Below, one piece after another: positions 1-8,180 of a stretch of DNA of 64,000 nt (its first letter is position 1; the number at the start of each line of letters is the position of its first letter). The stretch lies in assembly GCF_014237835.1 (NCBI RefSeq), contig NZ_JACJVI010000002.1, positions 494,911 to 558,910 on the forward strand. Reading direction: 5' to 3'. The notes under the pieces are model-generated. The model did no database searches and was not told the DNA's origin. It saw only the letters and a program-made list of their open reading frames with translations. Source of the stretch: Rhizobium sp. AQ_MP. GTDB lineage: Bacteria > Pseudomonadota > Alphaproteobacteria > Rhizobiales > Rhizobiaceae. A program made the translations under genes and the position numbers.

Positions 1-45
1 CCGTGCCAACGAGAGCCTGATGTCAGCCTGTTCCTGGTCGGCCAT
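1..45 (-). CDS. N-terminal fragment of an unidentified protein
   Basis: Only the first 15 codons are in the window (MADQEQADIRLSLAR); the gene continues beyond the left edge. It diverges from the small YdcH-like gene, with 234 bases between them. The short charged start would fit another small helical YdcH/DUF465-like protein, but this is a guess from very little sequence. Confidence 0.5.
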   Translation of the reverse strand, partial: MADQEQADIRLSLAR

Positions 46-279
46 GCTTTTTCCCCATTATCGCCGTGTGGCCCATCCTTTAAGGATGCCCGGAAGATTC
101 GCGCAAGCTCCTATCACCAAATACCGGTAACGGGAAGTTATCCCTGTCTTCGATTTTGATGGTCGAATGTCACGACTTCGCCTTCGACAAACCGCATTTC
201 TCGTGTCACATTATCTTCGCAAAGCCTGAAACTCCAGCGGATGAGGGCTGGAGGTAGGCGATAAGGAAGGACGCATCAA

Positions 280-456
280 ATGACCATACAGGCTCATCTT
301 GAATCGCTGCAGAAGAAGCATGGAGCTCTCGAGGAACAGCTCCATGATGCGCTTGCATCCCCCTCCGTCGATGATCGGCACATTGCCGAGCTGAAGCGCC
401 TTAAACTGCGCCTCAAGGATGAAATGGAACGCCTGAGAGCCTCCACACGCCACTGA
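280..456 (+). CDS. YdcH/DUF465 family small helical protein
   Basis: A 58-residue, highly charged, probably all-helical protein. The pattern matches the DUF465 (YdcH) family: an N-terminal helix rich in Leu, Lys and Glu, a short loop with Pro near residue 28 (ASPSVDD), then a helix with LKRLKLRLKDEMERL. The molecular role of the family is unknown. GGAAGG about 10 bases upstream of the ATG serves as ribosome binding site, and a strong terminator lies about 90 bases downstream, so the gene is probably monocistronic. Length is normal for the family. Confidence 0.8.
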   Translation: MTIQAHLESLQKKHGALEEQLHDALASPSVDDRHIAELKRLKLRLKDEMERLRASTRH

Positions 457-541
457 TACCACCCTTCCGGCTGCGCCGGGATCAGGCGGACCCAAAGACC
501 GATCCCGATGTATTCATGAAGCAGCCAAGACAACACCCTCG

Positions 542-576
542 GCCCCGGAGTTCGATCGACTTCGGGGCTTTTGTTT
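542..576 (+). terminator. Rho-independent terminator after the DUF465 gene
   Basis: GCCCCGgAGT pairs with ACTtCGGGGC around a short loop and is followed by TTTTGTTT. It lies downstream of the small plus-strand gene and could also stop the convergent ArsR transcript. Confidence 0.75.
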
Positions 577-612
577 GCCCATGACCTGGGATGCAAGAGG
601 GGTTGGGAGGCG

Positions 613-873
613 TCAGGACCAGAACTGGTCCAGCCACATATTCATGCGGTCGAATCCTCGCCGATGAATGAAGTAGATGCGGCGCGTGCCTTCCGAGCGC
701 ACATCGACAAGGCCGCTGTCGAGAAGTGCCTTCAGATGCTGGGAAACGGCGGGACGGCTGATCGGCAACTGGGATGCCAGCTCGTTGACGGTTTTCTCCC
801 CCCGGCGCAGATCCTCAAGGATGTGTCGCCGGTTCGGGTCTGCGATCGCCATGAACGGGTCTGCGTTCGTCAT
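613..873 (-). CDS. ArsR/SmtB-family winged-helix repressor
   Basis: An 86-residue single-domain transcription factor. Near the N-terminus it has ADPNRRHILEDLRRGEKTVNEL, followed by the recognition-helix segment ISRPAVSQHLKALLDSGLV and the wing strand with RSEGTRRIYFI, a pattern typical of the SdpR-like branch of ArsR. No metal-binding Cys pair is visible, so a metal-sensor role is unlikely. The frame stays open 24 codons upstream, but the ATG at 873 (MTNADPF) fits the usual family start. The TauE/SafE permease gene ends upstream on the same strand 83 bases away, so the pair may be cotranscribed. Confidence 0.8.
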   Translation of the reverse strand: MTNADPFMAIADPNRRHILEDLRRGEKTVNELASQLPISRPAVSQHLKALLDSGLVDVRSEGTRRIYFIHRRGFDRMNMWLDQFWS

Positions 874-956
874 GAACTGACGGTACGGCAAACCCGGCAT
901 CGCGACAAGATCAGATGTGCAGCGCAGCAAGCCCGTTGCGGACACAAATTTCCGTG

Positions 957-1733
957 TCAGAGCCCGAACAGACCCCGGCTTCCGTCCCAGAGCAGCTTGC
1001 TCCCAGCGATCAGTACCATGCCATACATGAGCGGATAAAATATGGCTGGCTTCAGGTAGCGAACGAGGCGAGCGCCGGCGAGGGTCGACACCAGGGCGAC
1101 CGGCAGCAAGGCGGCGGAGAGGCTCAGATTGGTGGCGTCCAGTTCTCCCAGCGCGAAATAGGGGATCACCTTGACGGCGTTGAGAATGGCAAAAAAGCGG
1201 GTGGAAGCCCCGGTATAGGTCAGCGGATCGAGCTTCAGCGGCAGAACGTAGATCTGGAAGGGTGGGCCGCCGGCATGGGCAACAAAGCTCGCATAGCCTG
1301 ACAGGGAGCCCCAGAAGGAGCCGGCGATGGGGCGCTGTCCGGCCGCGCCTGTTTCCCGGCCCTTGTAGGATGCCCAGCTTTCAAGAAAGTACTTCAGCGA
1401 GAAGACAATCGAAATGCCGCCGAGAACGAGGCGCATGGCATCTGCCGAGACGTATGTCGAGGTGGCCCAACCCAGCGCGATACCGATCAGGGCGCCCGGT
1501 AGCATGGCAAGAAGGGTTGCTCTGTGGTTGTGGTGACGCCAGGCCCAGAGTGCCACGGCATCCATGACGAGCAGGATCGGCAGGAAAATCGCCGCTGCCT
1601 GCATCGGCGGGACGGCAAAGGCGAGAAGCGGCACGCCGATCAGCGCGAAAGCGCCACCGAGACCGCCTTTAGACAGGCCGACAAGGGCAACGGCGGGAAT
1701 GGCGACGGCATAGAAGTTCGGGTCTGTCAGCAT
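957..1733 (-). CDS. TauE/SafE family sulfite/organosulfonate exporter-like permease
   Basis: A 258-residue polytopic membrane protein with about seven hydrophobic segments. The N-terminal repeat holds VALVGLSKGGLGGAFALIGVPLLA and the central part GSLSGYASFVAHAGGPPFQIY, the paired Gly-rich signatures of the TauE/SafE family (PF01925). Family members are proposed to export sulfite, sulfonates or related anions; the substrate here cannot be read from sequence. I chose ATG 1733 (MLTDPNF), since the 33 upstream codons are arginine-rich and unlike a membrane protein start. It lies upstream of the ArsR gene on the same strand and diverges from the ThiE-like gene. Confidence 0.85.
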   Translation of the reverse strand: MLTDPNFYAVAIPAVALVGLSKGGLGGAFALIGVPLLAFAVPPMQAAAIFLPILLVMDAVALWAWRHHNHRATLLAMLPGALIGIALGWATSTYVSADAMRLVLGGISIVFSLKYFLESWASYKGRETGAAGQRPIAGSFWGSLSGYASFVAHAGGPPFQIYVLPLKLDPLTYTGASTRFFAILNAVKVIPYFALGELDATNLSLSAALLPVALVSTLAGARLVRYLKPAIFYPLMYGMVLIAGSKLLWDGSRGLFGL

Positions 1734-1837
1734 TGCGCGGTTGATCCTTTCGGAAGAGCGGTCTATCGGATTTGTCCAGAGAAAACGAGGACGAAATCCG
1801 CAGAAACGGACCCGTCCCGCACACGGAAACACCGCGC

Positions 1838-2485
1838 ATGACCGAAGACCGCTGCCGCCTCGTCCTCATCGTTCCCGACATCGCCGATACGGCCCGGTGC
1901 GCCGAGGTTGTCAAAAACGCGTTGCGGGGGGGAGACGTCGCTTCGGTGATCGTGCCGCAATATGGCCTCGACGACACGGCGTTCCAGAAGCATGCCGAGG
2001 CGATCGTGCCGGAAATCCAGGCGGCAGGTGCCGCTGCCTTGATCGTCGACAACAGCAGGGTCGCCGGCCGGGTCAAGGCGGACGGGCTGCACGTCACCGG
2101 GAATGCCGAGATGCTCGCCGAAGCCGTGGAGAAGCACACGCCGAAGCTGATCGTCGGTGGCGGCAATGCCATGGATCGCCACCATGCCCTGGAGATCGGC
2201 GAGATCCAACCGGACTACATTTTCTTCGGCAAGATCGATGGTGACATCAAGCCGGAGGCCCATTCCAAGAACATAGCGCTTGGCGAATGGTGGTCGTCGA
2301 TGATCGAGATCCCCTGCATTGTCATGGGCGGTTCGGATCCATCATCGGCCGTTGCGGTGGCTGAAAGCGGGGTCGAATTCGTGGCGCTGGGCAAGGCAGT
2401 CTTCGACGATCCGGCGCAGGCTGCCGCAATTGTGACCCGTGTGAATGCCGAGCTTGACGAAAAAGCGCCACGGTTTGAAGATTGA
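1838..2485 (+). CDS. Thiamine-phosphate synthase/TenI superfamily protein (ThiE-like)
   Basis: A 215-residue TIM-barrel protein resembling ThiE, which joins hydroxymethylpyrimidine pyrophosphate and thiazole phosphate. Visible elements are RLVLIVPD at the N-terminus, GLHVTG near residue 87, IVGGGNAMDRHHALEIGE, a PDYIFFGK strand and GGSDPSSAVAVAESGVEFVALGKAVF, the phosphate-binding end of the barrel. The second strand motifs differ from canonical ThiE, and no other thiamine gene is nearby, so the enzymatic role is uncertain. ATG 1838 (MTEDRC) is preferred to an upstream TTG at 1772. The stop overlaps a possible TTG start of the next gene, suggesting cotranscription. Confidence 0.75.
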   Translation: MTEDRCRLVLIVPDIADTARCAEVVKNALRGGDVASVIVPQYGLDDTAFQKHAEAIVPEIQAAGAAALIVDNSRVAGRVKADGLHVTGNAEMLAEAVEKHTPKLIVGGGNAMDRHHALEIGEIQPDYIFFGKIDGDIKPEAHSKNIALGEWWSSMIEIPCIVMGGSDPSSAVAVAESGVEFVALGKAVFDDPAQAAAIVTRVNAELDEKAPRFED

Positions 2486-2493
2486 ACCGCCTC

Positions 2494-3684
2494 ATGCGTT
2501 CAATCTCGCCCACCCATCGTCTGATTCTTGCCGCGCTTGCCGGAGCATGTCTGTGTGTCGGCGGCCCTGCATTTGCGCAGGAGAGCGCAGATGGTCTGGA
2601 GATCGGGGATGCGCCGGCGATCATGCCGGCAGACCCGGACAACGCCGCCGAAATCGAACGTGGCGCCCGGCCCAGCAGTAGCACGGGTGACGCCATGCGG
2701 CTCGATCGTGGTGCCCGGGATACGTCCCCGCCGGTGACCAAGGGTGCAAAGCCGGGTCAGACCGATACACCGGAAGAGCTGCAGGGCATCAACATCTATC
2801 TGCGCATGGGCGCGCCGCTGCCGGACCTGCCGCCGGAAAAGCCCTACACAGGCAAGCCTGACGAAGCTTACGGTGCCTTCCAGCGCGGTCTTTTCCTGAC
2901 CGCCGTCGACAAGGCATTGCCGCGCGCACAGCTCGGTGATCCCGCTGCGCAGACCCTGCTTGCGGAAATCATGTCGCGTGGGCTCGGCGTCAAGCAGGAT
3001 CTGGAGGGAGCGGCCTTCTGGTATGGTCAGGCCGCTCAGGGTGGCGATCCGGCTGCCATGTTCAAATATGCCCTGCTCCTGATGGAGGGCAAGGAAGTCC
3101 CGCGGGACAAGGCGAAGGCGGATGAGTACATGCGTCGCGCAGCCGATGCGGGCAACGCATCCGCCCAGTTCAACTGGGCACAGATCCTGGTGGCCAGTAC
3201 ACCCGGCGTGCGTGGATTGACTGCTGCCATGCCGTATTACGAGAAATCGGCCGAACAGGGCATCGCGGATGCGCAGTATGCCCTGGCTCAGGTCTATTCG
3301 GCCCTGAAGGATGTGCCGGAGGAGAAAAAGGCGCGTGCACGGGAATGGATGGTCCGGGCAGCTCGGGCCGGCTTCGATACCGCACAGCTCGACATGGGGC
3401 TTTGGCTGGTCAACGGTTACAACGGCCCGCGCGACTACGAGGCCGGCTATCGCTGGCTGAGCGTTGCAGCGGCACGGGGCAATGTCGTCGCCCAAAACCG
3501 GCTCGCCCATCTCTACGTCAATGCGCTCGGCACCGGTCCCAACCCGGTCGAGGCTGCCAAGTGGTATGTGCTGTCGCGCCGTGCGGGGCTCAAGGATCCT
3601 GCGCTCGAGGACTTCTATCTGGGGCTCAACGAGGAGCAGCAGAAGCAGGCGATCGACCTCGCCAACCGCTTCAGGCGGATCTGA
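2494..3684 (+). CDS. Exported Sel1-repeat (SLR) protein
   Basis: A 396-residue protein with a signal peptide (hydrophobic LILAALAGACLCVGG, cleavage probably after AFAQ). A Pro/Asp-rich linker reaches about residue 125. Several Sel1-like repeats of about 36 residues follow, recognisable by AQTLLAEIMSRGLGVKQDLEGAAFWYGQAA and the later AAARGNVVAQNRLAHLY and GPNPVEAAKWY. Sel1 repeats form superhelical protein-binding scaffolds, so this is probably a periplasmic interaction protein; its partner is unknown. Start choice lies between ATG 2494 and an in-frame TTG at 2482 overlapping the ThiE-like stop. It is followed 39 bases later by the MgtC-like gene. Confidence 0.8.
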   Translation: MRSISPTHRLILAALAGACLCVGGPAFAQESADGLEIGDAPAIMPADPDNAAEIERGARPSSSTGDAMRLDRGARDTSPPVTKGAKPGQTDTPEELQGINIYLRMGAPLPDLPPEKPYTGKPDEAYGAFQRGLFLTAVDKALPRAQLGDPAAQTLLAEIMSRGLGVKQDLEGAAFWYGQAAQGGDPAAMFKYALLLMEGKEVPRDKAKADEYMRRAADAGNASAQFNWAQILVASTPGVRGLTAAMPYYEKSAEQGIADAQYALAQVYSALKDVPEEKKARAREWMVRAARAGFDTAQLDMGLWLVNGYNGPRDYEAGYRWLSVAAARGNVVAQNRLAHLYVNALGTGPNPVEAAKWYVLSRRAGLKDPALEDFYLGLNEEQQKQAIDLANRFRRI

Positions 3685-3723
3685 CGACGCTTGATCTGCT
3701 GCTTTTGGGGAAGGGCGGCGGCC

Positions 3724-4989
3724 ATGGATCTGATCGATGTATTCCAGCGTCTGGGCCTTGCGATCGCCATCGGCGCAGCTGTGGGCGTCGAGCGTCACTG
3801 GCGGGAGCGTGACGAGCCGGAAGGGGCCCGCATTGCCGGCATTCGCACTTTCACGCTGATTGGCATGACCGGCGGGATTGCGGGTCTGCTGGATGGCCTT
3901 CTTGTGACCGGCAGCTTCTCCGGACTGATTGTCGCCAGCTTCCTCATTGCGATTGCAGCCGTGCTGCTGCGCTTCGGCCTGATGGAGGCACAGGCGCAAC
4001 GGACCTTCAGCGCCACGACCGTGATTGCCGGCGTCACCACCTTCGGGCTCGGGGCCCTTGCGGTCGTGGGAGACATGGCGGTTGCGTCCGCTGCCGGCGC
4101 CGCGATGGTTACCCTGCTTTCCAGCCGGGAATTTCTGCATGGAGCGATCCGTCGTCTGACCTGGGTCGAGTTGCGATCCGCCGTCGTCCTGCTCGCCATG
4201 GGTTTCGTGCTCCTGCCGCTCATCCCGGCCGAGCCTTTTGGTCCGTTCGGAGGTGTATCGCCCCGCAGTCTCGTGATCCTGGTGATCATGCTCGCGTCGA
4301 TCTCCTACACCGGCTACATCGCCGTGCGTGTGATTGGTGGCGGGCGTGGTGATCTGGTGGCGGGTGCCGTGGGCGGGTTGGTCTCATCGACCGCAACGAC
4401 GCTTGCCATGGCTCGGCAAAGCCGAAGCACGGCGACTGCCGCCGGTCCGGCTGCAGGCGCGATCGCGGCGGGCAGCGTCTCTCTGATCCGCACGGCATTT
4501 CTTCTTCTCGCTCTCTCTCCCGCGCTCGGATGGTATCTGTTGCCTGGGCTTCTGGTGGCCGGCGGGGTGATGCTTGCCGGTGCCGTGATGACCATTCAAG
4601 GCGGCGATGCAGCGTCGCAAGCAGAAATGCCGGGCAATCCCTTCGAGTTGTGGCAAGTGGTGAAGATGGCCGCGCTGATCACTGCCGTCGCGTTCATCGC
4701 GCGTGCCGCAAGCCAGATCTTCGGCGATGGCGGCCTCTATGTGGTGTCGGCACTGACCGCTCTTGCGGATGTCGACGCGGTGACCGTCACCGTGGCCGGC
4801 ATGGTCCCGGCGCTTTCCCTGAACGTCGCGCTGACCGCTGTCGGGATCGCCGTGACTGCAAACATGGCCGCAAAAGCCCTGTATGCCGGGGTGGCAGGCA
4901 GCCGTGGCTTTGCCATGCGGCTCGCTCTCGCGTCCGGTGCCGCCGTCGCGGCGGGGCTCGTCGTTACCTTCGCTGCAGGGCACGTTTGA
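3724..4989 (+). CDS. MgtC/SapB family membrane protein with DUF4010 domain
   Basis: A 421-residue integral membrane protein. The N-terminal quarter has the MgtC/SapB pattern: LGLAIAIGAAVGVERHWRER, then GIRTFTLIGMTGG. The rest is the hydrophobic DUF4010 domain with roughly eight further membrane segments, including GAVGGLVSSTATTLAMARQS, a segment conserved in this two-domain family. Such proteins have no firmly established function; links to Mg2+ starvation come from the unrelated short MgtC. ATG 3724 places the first membrane helix at the usual distance. It follows the Sel1 gene closely and precedes suhB, with a long hairpin in between. Confidence 0.8.
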   Translation: MDLIDVFQRLGLAIAIGAAVGVERHWRERDEPEGARIAGIRTFTLIGMTGGIAGLLDGLLVTGSFSGLIVASFLIAIAAVLLRFGLMEAQAQRTFSATTVIAGVTTFGLGALAVVGDMAVASAAGAAMVTLLSSREFLHGAIRRLTWVELRSAVVLLAMGFVLLPLIPAEPFGPFGGVSPRSLVILVIMLASISYTGYIAVRVIGGGRGDLVAGAVGGLVSSTATTLAMARQSRSTATAAGPAAGAIAAGSVSLIRTAFLLLALSPALGWYLLPGLLVAGGVMLAGAVMTIQGGDAASQAEMPGNPFELWQVVKMAALITAVAFIARAASQIFGDGGLYVVSALTALADVDAVTVTVAGMVPALSLNVALTAVGIAVTANMAAKALYAGVAGSRGFAMRLALASGAAVAAGLVVTFAAGHV

Positions 4990-5008
4990 CGCGCACGCAT
5001 GGGCTGAT

Positions 5009-5069
5009 GCGGCCATGCCCCTTGAATTTGGGCGGCATTTGTGGTCTTGAACCCGCCAAACATGGCCGC
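5009..5069 (+). promoter_or_regulatory. Long imperfect stem-loop upstream of suhB
   Basis: GCGGCCATG (5009-5017) is a perfect inverted repeat of CATGGCCGC (5061-5069). Inside it TTTGGGCGG (5027-5035) pairs with CCCGCCAAA (5052-5060) with one bulge. No T-run follows, so it is not a standard terminator. It ends 60 bases before the suhB start and may be a leader structure or a stabilising 3' end for the upstream gene. Confidence 0.5.
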
Positions 5070-5128
5070 CGTCGCGTGCTCGTCCGTTGCCGCCTTCCGG
5101 CGCCTCCCAGTTTCAAGGAATTCGATCT

Positions 5129-5929
5129 ATGGCCCGCTCAGCCCTTCTCAATGTCATGGTTCAGGCCGCACTCAAGGCCGGCAAGTCGCTTTCGCGCGAT
5201 TTCGGCGAAGTGCAGAACCTGCAGGTCTCCGTGAAGGGCCCTGGCGACTTCGTCTCGCAGGCTGATTTCCGCGCCGAGAAGATCGTCCGCGAAGAACTCC
5301 TGAAGGCCCGCCCGACCTATGGCTTCCTCGGCGAGGAGGGCGAGGAGATCAAGGGCACCGACGGCGCGCATCGTTGGATCGTCGACCCGCTGGACGGCAC
5401 CACCAACTTCCTGCATGGCATTCCGCAGTTTGCCGTCTCTATTGCGCTCGAGCGCAACGGCGAAATCGTCGCCGGCGTGATCTTCAATCCGGCGACCGAC
5501 GAACTCTACACGACCGAAAAGGGCGGCGGCGCCTTCCTCAATGATCGCCGCATCCGCGTCGGCGCCCGCAAGGTGCTGTCCGATTGCGTCATCGGCTGCG
5601 GCGTGCCGCATCTCGGCCGTGGCCAGCACGGCAAGTTCCTCGTCGAACTGCGCCATGTCATGGGCGAAGTCTCCGGCGTCCGCCGCATGGGGGCCGCCGC
5701 GCTCGACCTCGCCTATGTCGCGGCCGGTCGTCTCGACGGCTTCTGGGAAGCGCAGCTCAACGCATGGGACATCGCGGCCGGCATTCTCCTGATCAAGGAA
5801 GCCGGTGGCTTCGTCTCGGACATGAAGGGCGGCCAGGAGATGTTCGAGAACGGTACGGTGCTTGCCGGCAACGAATACATCCGCAAGGCTCTCGAAGAGG
5901 TCGTGAACCGCCCTGTGCCGCAGGCCTGA
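5129..5929 (+). CDS. suhB: Inositol-1-monophosphatase family protein
   Basis: A 266-residue Mg2+-dependent phosphatase of the IMPase/SuhB family, which hydrolyses inositol monophosphates and in enterobacteria also acts in rRNA antitermination. All metal-site motifs are present: the GEEGEEI glutamate near residue 70, DPLDGTTNFLHGIPQF near residue 86, and WDIAAGILLIKEAGG near residue 213. ATG 5129 follows AAGGA by nine bases and gives the usual N-terminus MARSALLNVMVQAA; the reading frame is open 14 codons further upstream without an SD. The monocistronic layout and upstream hairpin suggest independent control. Confidence 0.93.
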   Translation: MARSALLNVMVQAALKAGKSLSRDFGEVQNLQVSVKGPGDFVSQADFRAEKIVREELLKARPTYGFLGEEGEEIKGTDGAHRWIVDPLDGTTNFLHGIPQFAVSIALERNGEIVAGVIFNPATDELYTTEKGGGAFLNDRRIRVGARKVLSDCVIGCGVPHLGRGQHGKFLVELRHVMGEVSGVRRMGAAALDLAYVAAGRLDGFWEAQLNAWDIAAGILLIKEAGGFVSDMKGGQEMFENGTVLAGNEYIRKALEEVVNRPVPQA

Positions 5930-5992
5930 TTTCGGCCCGAGGGAAAATTTTCCCAAAATCCGCGGCTTCAATTCGTCTCATTTTTGCACTAG

Positions 5993-6018
5993 CCTCCGGG
6001 TCCAAGATTCCCCGGAGG
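5993..6018 (+). promoter_or_regulatory. Hairpin sequestering the SD of the ExbB/MotA-like gene
   Basis: CCTCCGGG (5993-6000) is perfectly complementary to CCCGGAGG (6011-6018) with a 10-base loop. The second arm is the GGAGG ribosome binding site of the gene starting at 6030. If the transcript includes both arms, the SD is occluded. A perfect 14-base palindrome GGGAAAATTTTCCC lies just upstream at 5941-5954. Confidence 0.55.
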
Positions 6019-6029
6019 TCGAGCATATC

Positions 6030-7061
6030 ATGGCGAAAGTGAAGTTGGAGGATCTCGAGGTGGGCGAGACCCGTCCGGGAGCATACGGCCAGAAGCTCTC
6101 CAGCCCGATGACCTTCTTCACGACCATGGTGATCTTCCTGATCATCGTGTGTTTCATTGCTGCGATCCTCTACCGTCAGGCGCATGCCGCCTTCATCACC
6201 AATCCCGGCTTGAACGGCCTGATTCTCGGCGTTCTCGTCGTCGGCATCATCCTGGTCTTTGCCCAGGTGCTGGCGCTTCGACCGGAAGTGCGCTGGTTCA
6301 ATTCCTTCCGCGCTGCCGGCGACAACGCGATGCTGGTGGGCCGTGATCCGAAGCTGCTGGCCCCGATGCGTGCACTGATCGGCGGCCGCCGGTCCATGGC
6401 GATTTCGACGACGGCGTTGCGCTCCATTCTCGATTCCATCGGTACGCGTCTCGACGAATCGCGTGACACAACCCGCTACCTGATCGGCCTTCTCGTGTTT
6501 CTCGGTCTGCTCGGTACCTTCTGGGGTTTGCTTGGAACCATCGGTTCGATCAACGAGGTCATCGGCTCACTCGATCCGGCATCGGGCGACAGCAATGATG
6601 TCCTACAGTCCCTTAAATCTGGACTGACGGCGCCGCTTTCCGGCATGGGCACGGCCTTTTCATCCTCGCTGCTCGGGCTTTCCGGCTCGTTGATCCTCGG
6701 CTTTCTCGACCTGCAGGCCGGCCGTGCGCAAAACCGTTTCTACACCGAACTTGAGAACTGGCTTTCCTCCGTCACCGATGTCGATTCCGAACGTCCCGTG
6801 GCGGCTGATGGCGCCGGCGCCCTTGCCAGCGAAGATATCCGGCTCCTGGTTGCGGAGATCCAAAAGCTGGCGAACCGCGAGGGTAATGATCGCTCTGTTG
6901 CCGCAATCGCGGGCCTTGCCGAGGGTATCCAGGGTCTCGTCAAGAACATGCGGAACGAGCAGCAGATGCTGCGCGACTGGATCGAGGCGCAGCAGGAGGA
7001 TGCTCGCGCCATGCGCAAGACGCTTGAGCGGCTGAACGACAAGATCGGCGGGGCCAAGTAA
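6030..7061 (+). CDS. MotA/TolQ/ExbB-like inner membrane proton channel subunit
   Basis: A 343-residue protein with two N-terminal membrane helices (about residues 30-50 and 63-85) and a third-fourth helix region YLIGLLVFLGLLGTFWGLLGTIGSI near 150-175, followed by GLTAPLSGMGTAFSSSLLGLSGSLILGFLD. This is the MotA/TolQ/ExbB channel pattern. The C-terminal 100 residues are probably a coiled coil with an alternating Glu/Arg pattern. It overlaps the OmpA/MotB-like gene by one base (TAATG), so the two are a stator-like complex. It is not flagellar by context: no flagellar gene is near. The target of the proton-driven work is unknown. Confidence 0.8.
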   Translation: MAKVKLEDLEVGETRPGAYGQKLSSPMTFFTTMVIFLIIVCFIAAILYRQAHAAFITNPGLNGLILGVLVVGIILVFAQVLALRPEVRWFNSFRAAGDNAMLVGRDPKLLAPMRALIGGRRSMAISTTALRSILDSIGTRLDESRDTTRYLIGLLVFLGLLGTFWGLLGTIGSINEVIGSLDPASGDSNDVLQSLKSGLTAPLSGMGTAFSSSLLGLSGSLILGFLDLQAGRAQNRFYTELENWLSSVTDVDSERPVAADGAGALASEDIRLLVAEIQKLANREGNDRSVAAIAGLAEGIQGLVKNMRNEQQMLRDWIEAQQEDARAMRKTLERLNDKIGGAK

Positions 7062-8092
7062 TGGCGCTCGGGCGCAACCGCCGCCGCGAGCGCGGCGTCG
7101 ACTACTGGCCAGGCTTCGTCGACGCCCTGTCGACCCTGCTGCTTGCCATCATGTTTCTGCTCACCGTGTTTGTCGTCGCGCAGTTCATCCTCGGCCGGGA
7201 AATTTCCGGCAAGGACGAGGTGCTGAACCGGCTGAACAGCCAGATTGCCGAACTCACACAGTTGCTGGCGCTGGAGAAGAGCGGCAAGCAGGACCTGGAA
7301 GACACGCTTGCCGCCCTCCAGTCGTCACTTGCAACCTCCGAGACCGAGCGGTCGCGGTTGCAGCAGCTGCTCGACAACGGCGCGGGCTCTGCCGATGCAG
7401 CCAATGAAAAAGTTGGTCGTCTGACCGATGAGCTCGACGCCGAAAAGCAGGTGAGTGCGCGGGCGATGAGCCAGATCGAATTGCTCAACCAGCAGATCGC
7501 GGCACTGCGCGCGCAGATCGCTGCCGTCGAGGAAGCCCTGCAGGCGTCGGAAGCCAAGGATCAGGCGTCGCAGGCGCGGATTTCCGATCTCGGGCGTCGT
7601 CTGAACGTGGCGCTGGCCCAGCGGGTTCAGGAACTCAACCGCTATCGGTCTGACTTCTTCGGGCGTCTGCGCGAGATCCTGTCGGACCGCGAGAACATCC
7701 GCATCGTCGGCGACCGCTTCGTCTTCCAGTCGGAAGTGCTGTTCCCGGTCGGCGGCGCGGATCTCGATACCGCGGGGCAGGCGGAAATGGACAAGCTGGC
7801 TGCTGCCATTCTCGAACTCGCCCAGGAGATCCCCGCCGAAATCAATTGGGTGCTTCGGGTCGACGGACATACCGATGCCTCACCCCTGACCGGGACCGGG
7901 CGTTACCGCGACAACTGGGAGCTTTCATCAGCGCGCGCAACATCCGTGGTCAAGTACCTGATCTCCCGAGGTGTACCGGCGAACCGCCTGGTTGCGGCCG
8001 GGTTCGGCGAGTTTCAGCCGATCGCCCAAGGCGACAGCACAGACATCCTGGCTCAGAACCGGCGCATCGAACTCAAGTTGACGGAGCGTTGA
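7061..8092 (+). CDS. MotB-like protein with C-terminal OmpA peptidoglycan-binding domain
   Basis: A 343-residue partner of the preceding channel subunit. A single membrane helix (about residues 20-42, starting YWPGFVDALSTLLLAIMFLL) carries an Asp at its start, as in MotB, where it is the proton acceptor. A long Gln/Glu-rich coiled coil spans about 45-190, and an OmpA domain occupies 200-343, with VDGHTDASPL and DNWELSSARATSVVKYLISRGVPANRL in the expected order. The coiled coil is longer than that of flagellar MotB. Together the pair resembles ZorA/ZorB and gliding-type stators, but no effector genes are adjacent. Confidence 0.82.
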   Translation: MALGRNRRRERGVDYWPGFVDALSTLLLAIMFLLTVFVVAQFILGREISGKDEVLNRLNSQIAELTQLLALEKSGKQDLEDTLAALQSSLATSETERSRLQQLLDNGAGSADAANEKVGRLTDELDAEKQVSARAMSQIELLNQQIAALRAQIAAVEEALQASEAKDQASQARISDLGRRLNVALAQRVQELNRYRSDFFGRLREILSDRENIRIVGDRFVFQSEVLFPVGGADLDTAGQAEMDKLAAAILELAQEIPAEINWVLRVDGHTDASPLTGTGRYRDNWELSSARATSVVKYLISRGVPANRLVAAGFGEFQPIAQGDSTDILAQNRRIELKLTER

Positions 8093-8104
8093 ATTCACCC
8101 GCAA

Positions 8105-8123
8105 TTGTTTGCCTACCAGACAA
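8105..8123. promoter_or_regulatory. Inverted repeat upstream of the FAD dehydrogenase, possible operator
   Basis: TTGTTTG-CCTAC-CAGACAA is a near-perfect inverted repeat (six of seven positions) 58 bases before the ATG of the dehydrogenase. Spacing and TTGT/ACAA ends resemble GntR-type operators. No regulator gene is adjacent. Confidence 0.35.
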
Positions 8124-8180
8124 CTTGCACGCCGAATTACGTGCGCGTAAAAGTAAGAAAATGCTTGGTGGGAGGATGGC

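Noticed and set aside
2500..4140. 546-codon minus-strand open frame across the Sel1 and MgtC-like genes
   Set aside because: It spans two genes with clear motifs on the other strand and has no SD or domain pattern.
6030..8092. Zorya-like defence system (ZorA/ZorB)
   Set aside because: Only the motor-like pair is present. No ZorC, ZorD or ZorE nuclease/helicase is adjacent, and suhB and an FAD dehydrogenase flank it.
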